From Candidatus Microgenomates bacterium (lineage in GTDB: Bacteria; Patescibacteriota; Microgenomatia; UBA1406; GWC2-37-13): DNA of 11,059 nt. The notes below the pieces were generated by a model. It saw only the letters and a list, made by a program, of their open reading frames with translations, ran no database searches and was not told the DNA's origin. The stretch's first letter is position 1. Every line of letters begins with the position of its first letter. Below, in pieces: positions 6,185-11,059 of this stretch. The DNA lies in NCBI GenBank assembly GCA_015491205.1, contig WFWI01000127.1:1-11059 (forward strand), given 5' to 3'. The position numbers and the translations under genes were made by a program.

Positions 6185-9100
6185 CCTTTTTTATTACAAC
6201 ACCCAAAATTAAGGCTGAGGCAGCGATGATTAAAGCTCTAAAAATGGGAGAACTTAGTATGTTTTTCTTACGAGAGTCTTTAGAAACTGCTTCATCTTGT
6301 TCAACAGAAGACTCTTCTTGATCCTCAAAACGTACTACCTCTTTTTCTCCTAAGACCTCTGGCTCTTCCTGAATGTTTGTCTGCTCTGCGACATTTCTTA
6401 CAGTCGCTTCACCGGCAACAGCTGGCGCACTTGTTGGGGTAGGAGTAACATTTGTACCATCTAGTGCTAATACTGCAGGAGTAGGCGTTGGGGTGCTGGT
6501 AGGAGTAGGTGTTGGCGCATTGACTGAGGCTGTAGCGCTTGTAGGTGTTGGAGTTGGTGTATTGGTTGGTGTTGGGATCGGAGTGTTGGTGGGAATTGGC
6601 GTATTTGTTGGGGTTGGGGTTGGAATATTTGTAGGAGTAGGTGTTGGTGTACTTGTTGGCGTAGGAGTCGGTGTATTAGTAGGTTCAAAAACATCATTTA
6701 TTTGAATAATAAAAGATTTATCATAAAAATTACCCGCAGAATCTTTTGCTCTTATCAACACAGAGTATTTATTATCATTTAAAGCTCCACTCCCTAAATC
6801 TTGCGGATTTTCATAATCTGGAACAAAAGCGAGCTTCAATTGGTTTCCGTCAATTGTAAACTTGTTATTATCCTCTCCTCCTATACCACTTTCCAAAGAA
6901 AATGTATGCACATCTGCGCTATCCTTATCTTTAGCACTCAAAACACCTACAACTGTACCTACAGGACTATTTTCATCTACAGAATTGTTTGAAAGAGTGA
7001 TATCTGTAATTCCTTCATTTTGATTCAAGATTTGAATATTAAATATTTTTTCGTAAGTTCCTCCAGCTGAGTCTGTACTTTTCACACGAATAGAATAAAC
7101 ATTATCATTTGCGGTTCCACCTTGATCCTGTGGATTTTCATAGTCTGGAACAAAAGCTAATCGAAGTTCATTTCCTACAATGGCAAATCTCAGGTTATCT
7201 TCATCCCCAACTCCTGTCGCAAATGAATAAGTATGACTGTCACCTGAATCCTCATCGACAGAAGAAAAGTAACCAATAACACTTCCTGACGCAAAATTTT
7301 CAACAATAGAGTTTCTAGTTAAATTAATATCACTAGGATTGTCATTAGTGTTCTTAACTTTAATTATAAATACTTTCTCATAATATTTCGACGCTGAATC
7401 CGTAGATCTTACCCTTATAGAATAAGTGTTGTTCTTTGCTGTATCTCCTTGATCAACTGGATTTTCATAATTTGGCACGAAATTTAACTGTAATTTATTT
7501 CCTGAGATGATAAATTTGCTATTGTCTTCATCTCCTGTACCTGATACCAAGGAATATGTATGAGTATCACCAGCATCAGGATCTTTGCTTGAAAAAACGC
7601 CAACTATCGTCCCTACTGCACTATTTTCATCTACAGAACTGTTTGACAAGGTTATGTCAGTTGGAGCATTCTGATCTGGCACATCATTTACAGTAATAAC
7701 AAATCTTTTCTCGTAAGTTTTTGAATATGAATCTATTGCCCTTACTCTTATAGAGTAAGTGTTATTTCCAGCTGTATCTCCCTGGTCCACTGGATTTTCA
7801 TAATCTGGTGTAAAATTTAGCTTCAATTGATTTCCTGAAATAGTAAATCTACTATTATCCTCATCCCCTGTGCCCGAGACTAAATAGAATGAGTGCCTAT
7901 CTCCAGCATCAGGATCCTTAGCTGACAAAACACCTACTGTGCTTCCTGAAGGTGTATTTTCATCAACAGAAGTGTTTGAGAGGGTAATATCAGTAGGAGG
8001 TTCATTTACGTCATATACTGTAATTATAAATATATCCTCATAAGTGTTTCCTGCACTATCAGTAGCTCTTATTCTAACAGAATAAGTATTATTTCCGGGT
8101 GTATCTCCTAAATCAACTGGATTTTCATAATCGAAAACATAATTATGCTCCAACCTGTTTCCATTTATTTTAAATCTTGAATTATCCTCACTTCCTGTTC
8201 CTGAAACTAAAGAAAAAGTATGACTATCACCTGCATCTTGATCATTCGCACTTAAATTACCAACCAAAGTTCCTACAGGATCATTTTCATAGGCAATATC
8301 CGAAGATAAATTTATTCGAGTGGGTGCTTCGTTTACATCTGTAATTGTAACAATTAAAACTTTTTCATAAGTGTTTCCAAAACTATCTGTAGTTCTAACT
8401 CTTATAGAGTAAGTATTGTTTCCTGCCGTATCTCCTTGATCTTGCGGATTTTCATAATCAGGATTGAAATCAAGCTTTAATTGATTACCTGAAATGGTAA
8501 ATTTACTATTGTCTTCACTCCCTGTTCCTGAAACTAAACTGTAAGTGAAAGCGTCATTCGGATTATCAGCGTCTGTTGTAGACAAAGTGCCTACGACATC
8601 TCCTTGAATTTTATTCTCACCAATCGAAGAAGGAGACAAAGATATATCAGTCGGTGGTGCATCATAAACGTTTTTCACCTGAATTATAAAAATTTTTTCA
8701 TAAGTATTACCCGTTGAATCAGTAGATCTTACTCTTATAGAGTAAGTATTGTTTCCTGCTGTATCCCCCTGATCTTGTGGATTTTCATAATCTGGCTTGA
8801 AATTTAGCTTCAATTGATTTCCAGAGATAGTAAATTTACTATTATCCTCACTCCCTGTTCCTGAGACTAATGAATAAGTATGAGTATCCCCAACATCAAC
8901 ATCAGCTGAAGAAAACACCCCTACTACTGTACCTACAAGCTTTTCTTCATCTACCTGGGTTGAAGATAATGTAATATCAGTAATAGGATTATCATTGTAA
9001 TACAGTTTTAAACTATCTAGTTCTACTTGTTTTGTACCATCTGAATCAAAAAAGATTCTAAAAGCAAAACTATCTGAGTTTGAACCAACCAAAGCATTAA

Positions 9101-10571
9101 CCCTATCAGATATTTCGGAAATTACATTTGTCTCTGTACCATCAGTCTTGCTCGTGCTAATCCAGCCTGGATAATTTGGATCATACCACTCATAGGTAGC
9201 ATTTGGACTCGTAGCTGAAGGCAAAAGCGTCTCAAGCTGATATCTTACTGTGCCTTGATTATTTGAGCCTAAGACTTCTACAAATTTATCACGGTTATTT
9301 ACACCAGTGGGGCCTACGATGTTATAAAGATAAGGTTTGTAAGTGGGATAACTCATACTACTTGCATCTAATATCTGAAAAGCATCATCGGTTGAGGAGA
9401 CTACATAAATAATGTTGTTAAATACCATAATATCTTGAGCTCCCCTTATTTTTGGATTGCCTTGTGTATTGAAATACTTTCCTCCGTAAATATTAGGAGA
9501 AGCAGGATTGCTCACATCCAAAATTAAAATCCAATTTTTTGCGCTTAAATATAAATAGTTTCCTGAAAGAAATATTCTTTTAGATTGTTTAAATGCTGGA
9601 CCTGTTAATGTCTTAACAACAGTTGGATTTGAAAGGTTGGAAATATCAATTACAGTTAAAGCATTCTCAGTTCTACTTGCAACATATGCATAATTTCCAT
9701 TTACTACAACATCCTCTCCATCAAGCCTCAAGGAGGCATTATCATAAATTTTCCCAACCTCAGTAAGAGTATAATTTCCTCCTGACTGGGTGATTTCAAT
9801 AATTGAAAAACCCTCCAACCCTGTAACAAAAGCATACAATTTTCCGTTTTTAACAGCAATGTCAATAGCATAAGCTTGATCTAAAGCTTTTGAAGCATCA
9901 TCAACTATTGCTTGTTTAGGAGTAAGATTTTGAGGATTGGTTGGGTCGATTTCAAAGACTTCAACTGCACCTACCGAGTTACTAACAGTCAAAAGTACAG
10001 GCTTAGAAAAAATAGTACGTTCAATAATCATATCTGTAGGTTGATCAAGATATATATAATTTAAACTATTTTGATATTTTTGGCCAGGAGTTAGCTGATC
10101 ATTTGTGCCAGTAGCAGAGCTTGTTATAGACAAAGTCTGAAGCCCATTTTCTTGAAAAGATAAAACATAAACAGTAAAGTTATAATGAGTTACTTTTATA
10201 GGCCTCGCAAGATATGTATTTGCATTATCTTCAGCCTCTCCTAAAGCTTGTGGATTTTGAATATCTGAAATATCAATAAGTTGGACACCATTGTCAAGAT
10301 CGCCTGCTACAATTGCCCTATCAAGTGATACAATAACATCCAACCCCTTAGCTCCGTAAAGCTCATTGTTTCTATTGTTAACAACACTACCTTTAACAGC
10401 AGGTACCCTTCCTAACCGTGCAACTCCGTTTTCAACAACTATCTCACCGTAGGGATAGATGTAGTCAGCAGGATTATTAAACTCCCATGTGTATACATCC
10501 GCAAGCGCATTTGCGGCCAAAAAAATAAAAAGCAAGAAAAAAAAAAGAAAACTTCTTATCTTTTTTCTCAC
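6174..10571 (-). CDS. Large membrane-anchored surface protein: beta-propeller, seven cadherin-like repeats, Thr-Pro stalk
   Basis: The 1465-residue protein starts at a GTG and opens with a signal peptide: basic MRKKIRS, a hydrophobic stretch, and a likely cleavage site after ANALA (residue 24). Residues 60-420 contain about five LVIVD-like propeller units, for example GVQLIDISDIQNP, ALTVIDISNLSNP and WILILDVSNPASP. Residues 425-527 form a beta-rich segment ending SDGTKQVELDSLKLYY. Seven cadherin-like repeats of 107-111 residues follow (about 530-1294), with Ca-site-like motifs VDEN, DPDAGD, ATDSAG and DVNE. A Thr-Pro-rich stalk spans about 1298-1382. An acidic segment precedes a C-terminal membrane helix (FRALIIAASALILGVVI, 1444-1460) and a short basic tail, KKVKS. 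It should be exported and held in the membrane with the repeats outside, probably as an adhesin. The partner is unknown. No sortase motif or enzyme domain is visible. Confidence 0.88.
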   Translation of the reverse strand: MRKKIRSFLFFFLLFIFLAANALADVYTWEFNNPADYIYPYGEIVVENGVARLGRVPAVKGSVVNNRNNELYGAKGLDVIVSLDRAIVAGDLDNGVQLIDISDIQNPQALGEAEDNANTYLARPIKVTHYNFTVYVLSFQENGLQTLSITSSATGTNDQLTPGQKYQNSLNYIYLDQPTDMIIERTIFSKPVLLTVSNSVGAVEVFEIDPTNPQNLTPKQAIVDDASKALDQAYAIDIAVKNGKLYAFVTGLEGFSIIEITQSGGNYTLTEVGKIYDNASLRLDGEDVVVNGNYAYVASRTENALTVIDISNLSNPTVVKTLTGPAFKQSKRIFLSGNYLYLSAKNWILILDVSNPASPNIYGGKYFNTQGNPKIRGAQDIMVFNNIIYVVSSTDDAFQILDASSMSYPTYKPYLYNIVGPTGVNNRDKFVEVLGSNNQGTVRYQLETLLPSATSPNATYEWYDPNYPGWISTSKTDGTETNVISEISDRVNALVGSNSDSFAFRIFFDSDGTKQVELDSLKLYYNDNPITDITLSSTQVDEEKLVGTVVGVFSSADVDVGDTHTYSLVSGTGSEDNSKFTISGNQLKLNFKPDYENPQDQGDTAGNNTYSIRVRSTDSTGNTYEKIFIIQVKNVYDAPPTDISLSPSSIGENKIQGDVVGTLSTTDADNPNDAFTYSLVSGTGSEDNSKFTISGNQLKLDFNPDYENPQDQGDTAGNNTYSIRVRTTDSFGNTYEKVLIVTITDVNEAPTRINLSSDIAYENDPVGTLVGNLSANDQDAGDSHTFSLVSGTGSEDNSRFKINGNRLEHNYVFDYENPVDLGDTPGNNTYSVRIRATDSAGNTYEDIFIITVYDVNEPPTDITLSNTSVDENTPSGSTVGVLSAKDPDAGDRHSFYLVSGTGDEDNSRFTISGNQLKLNFTPDYENPVDQGDTAGNNTYSIRVRAIDSYSKTYEKRFVITVNDVPDQNAPTDITLSNSSVDENSAVGTIVGVFSSKDPDAGDTHTYSLVSGTGDEDNSKFIISGNKLQLNFVPNYENPVDQGDTAKNNTYSIRVRSTDSASKYYEKVFIIKVKNTNDNPSDINLTRNSIVENFASGSVIGYFSSVDEDSGDSHTYSFATGVGDEDNLRFAIVGNELRLAFVPDYENPQDQGGTANDNVYSIRVKSTDSAGGTYEKIFNIQILNQNEGITDITLSNNSVDENSPVGTVVGVLSAKDKDSADVHTFSLESGIGGEDNNKFTIDGNQLKLAFVPDYENPQDLGSGALNDNKYSVLIRAKDSAGNFYDKSFIIQINDVFEPTNTPTPTPTSTPTPTPTNIPTPTPTNTPIPTNTPIPTPTNTPTPTPTSATASVNAPTPTPTSTPTPTPAVLALDGTNVTPTPTSAPAVAGEATVRNVAEQTNIQEEPEVLGEKEVVRFEDQEESSVEQDEAVSKDSRKKNILSSPIFRALIIAASALILGVVIKKVKS
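6420..6680 (-). repeat. Thr-Pro-rich low-complexity tract
   Basis: This DNA encodes runs of TPTPTP broken by TN, TS, IP and NAP within the surface protein (about residues 1298-1384). On the plus strand it appears as G/T-rich imperfect repeats of the GGTGTTGGAGTTGG type. It probably forms an extended, possibly glycosylated stalk lifting the repeats off the membrane. Such tracts are prone to length change by slippage. Confidence 0.8.
6690..8984 (-). repeat. Seven tandem cadherin-like domain repeats (about 330 bp each)
   Basis: Each unit begins with a form of PTDITLSNNSVDEN and carries HTYSLVSGTG.EDNSKF, then ISGNQLKL, DYENPQDQGDTAGNNTYS and IRVRSTDSAGNTYEK. Units start near residues 530, 639, 750, 859, 970, 1079 and 1188. 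Units 1 and 2 are nearly identical over a 50-residue core, differing at three positions. The sixth and seventh are the most diverged, for example GGTANDN and LGSGALNDN in place of QGDTAGNN. This points to growth by tandem duplication with partial homogenisation. Confidence 0.85.
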
Positions 10572-10599
10572 TATTTATCTTTTTAAATTTTAAGAGTTC

Positions 10600-10605
10600 A
10601 GTATA
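10600..10605 (-). promoter_or_regulatory. Candidate -10 box for the surface-protein gene
   Basis: The minus strand reads TATACT in the 64-base gap between the upstream gene's stop and the GTG start at 10571. It would give a leader of about 20 bases. Only an A-rich stretch precedes the GTG and no real Shine-Dalgarno is visible. A T-rich run lies just upstream on the minus strand, with no clear -35. Confidence 0.35.
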
Positions 10606-10635
10606 GCAAATTTTTAAAAAAAATAAAGCGAAATT

Positions 10636-11059
10636 TCAATTACACCTCCTCTTCCACTTGGATGGAGGATTATAAAAAGCTAAATCTTTGCATTTTGGCT
10701 CATCTTCTCCTACATAAACAACCTCAATACTCCCCTCTTTATCAACTATAGCATAAAAAACCTCTCCTCCAACAACTCCTTTCTCTCCTAAAGCGCCATA
10801 CAAAAATATATTCTCGTTCTTCTTTATCATTTCTGTGACGTCAAAGACTAAATCACTTTCTGATATCTTGGTCCTTTCTGACAATTTCTTTGCCAGTTCC
10901 TGTTTTTTCCACAAAGGCTTCTGTAAAATATTTGCTGTTTTTTTATCTTGGAAGTTTACTTCTATCTTTTCTTTGTTAGTCTTAAGAGTACTATTAGTAT
11001 TTTTTCTTTGCAGCTTTATTCCCATAAGAAGGACAAAGATTAGCCCGATAATTGCAAAA
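10636..11059 (-). CDS. Membrane-anchored protein of unknown function, partial (5' end outside window)
   Basis: An internal ATG at 11025 could be taken as the start, but the frame stays open to the window edge. The 11 extra residues read FAIIGLIFVLL, which with MGIKLQRK makes a membrane helix followed by a basic flank. The real start therefore lies outside, and 140 C-terminal residues are visible. After the helix comes a Lys-, Asn- and Glu-rich linker, then a small domain: ELAKKLSERTKISESDLVFDV, a segment GALGEKGVVGGEVFYAIVDK, strand SIEVVYVG, and an end EDEPKCKDLAFYNPPSKWKRRC. Two cysteines, one near the end and one as the penultimate residue, could form a disulfide if the domain lies outside. 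The pattern recalls small CPR proteins with 'GG.....AA..DG.W.VVYDG....C' endings; that is from memory and tentative. It ends 64 bases before the surface-protein gene on the same strand. No function is assigned. Confidence 0.75.
   Translation of the reverse strand, partial: FAIIGLIFVLLMGIKLQRKNTNSTLKTNKEKIEVNFQDKKTANILQKPLWKKQELAKKLSERTKISESDLVFDVTEMIKKNENIFLYGALGEKGVVGGEVFYAIVDKEGSIEVVYVGEDEPKCKDLAFYNPPSKWKRRCN

Noticed and set aside
6373..6705. Plus-strand frame of 110 codons rich in Gly-Val repeats
   Set aside because: It is the antisense reading of the Thr-Pro tract; the periodic codons keep several frames open. It has no start signal of its own.
10572..10635. An intrinsic terminator between the last two genes
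   Set aside because: There is a T-rich run on the minus strand but no GC stem before it, so no terminator is claimed.

Overview
The window is AT-rich bacterial DNA with very tight gene packing. Genes overlap or lie a few bases apart, and intergenic spacers are 31 to 125 bases. TGA is used as a stop (enolase, last gene), so the standard bacterial code applies. The likely source is a Candidate Phyla Radiation (Patescibacteria) genome, perhaps Microgenomates-like. Reasons are the short clamp-loader-like protein without a P-loop, the compact layout, and a large surface protein with a Thr-Pro stalk and a C-terminal membrane anchor. This placement is inference from style, not from a marker tree.

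Layout from left to right. Positions 1-386 (minus) hold the N-terminal part of a DNA polymerase III delta'-like protein. It diverges from ruvB (418-1401, plus). ruvB runs tail to tail into ruvA (1398-1973, minus), and the two stop codons share the palindrome CTAG. ruvA is the last gene of a leftward cluster, pps (3247-5547), enolase-like (1970-3241), ruvA, with a 5-base gap and then a 4-base ATGA overlap. A 63-base divergent spacer separates pps from a NUDIX hydrolase (5611-6048, plus). A 125-base convergent spacer with GC-rich hairpins and short repeats follows. Next is a 1465-residue secreted and membrane-anchored surface protein (6174-10571, minus). The window ends in a membrane-anchored unknown protein whose 5' end lies outside (10636-11059, minus).

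Functionally, RuvA and RuvB form the Holliday-junction branch-migration motor. PPS interconverts pyruvate and PEP, and an intact enolase would link PEP to 2-phosphoglycerate. The NUDIX protein is probably a housecleaning enzyme, and the large protein is probably an adhesin or host-contact protein.

The strongest points for a second look are four. The enolase-like protein keeps its metal ligands and both active-site lysines but has lost the general acid, the phosphate-binding Arg/Ser and the catalytic loop. Four transcription-unit heads carry a -10-like hexamer only 6-8 bases before the start codon and no Shine-Dalgarno, which suggests leaderless mRNAs. ruvA and ruvB are on opposite strands with overlapping ends. 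The surface protein seems to have a beta-propeller inserted into another domain, followed by seven partly homogenised cadherin-like repeats. I see no tRNA, rRNA, CRISPR array, transposase or phage gene, and no gene-free stretch longer than 300 bases.
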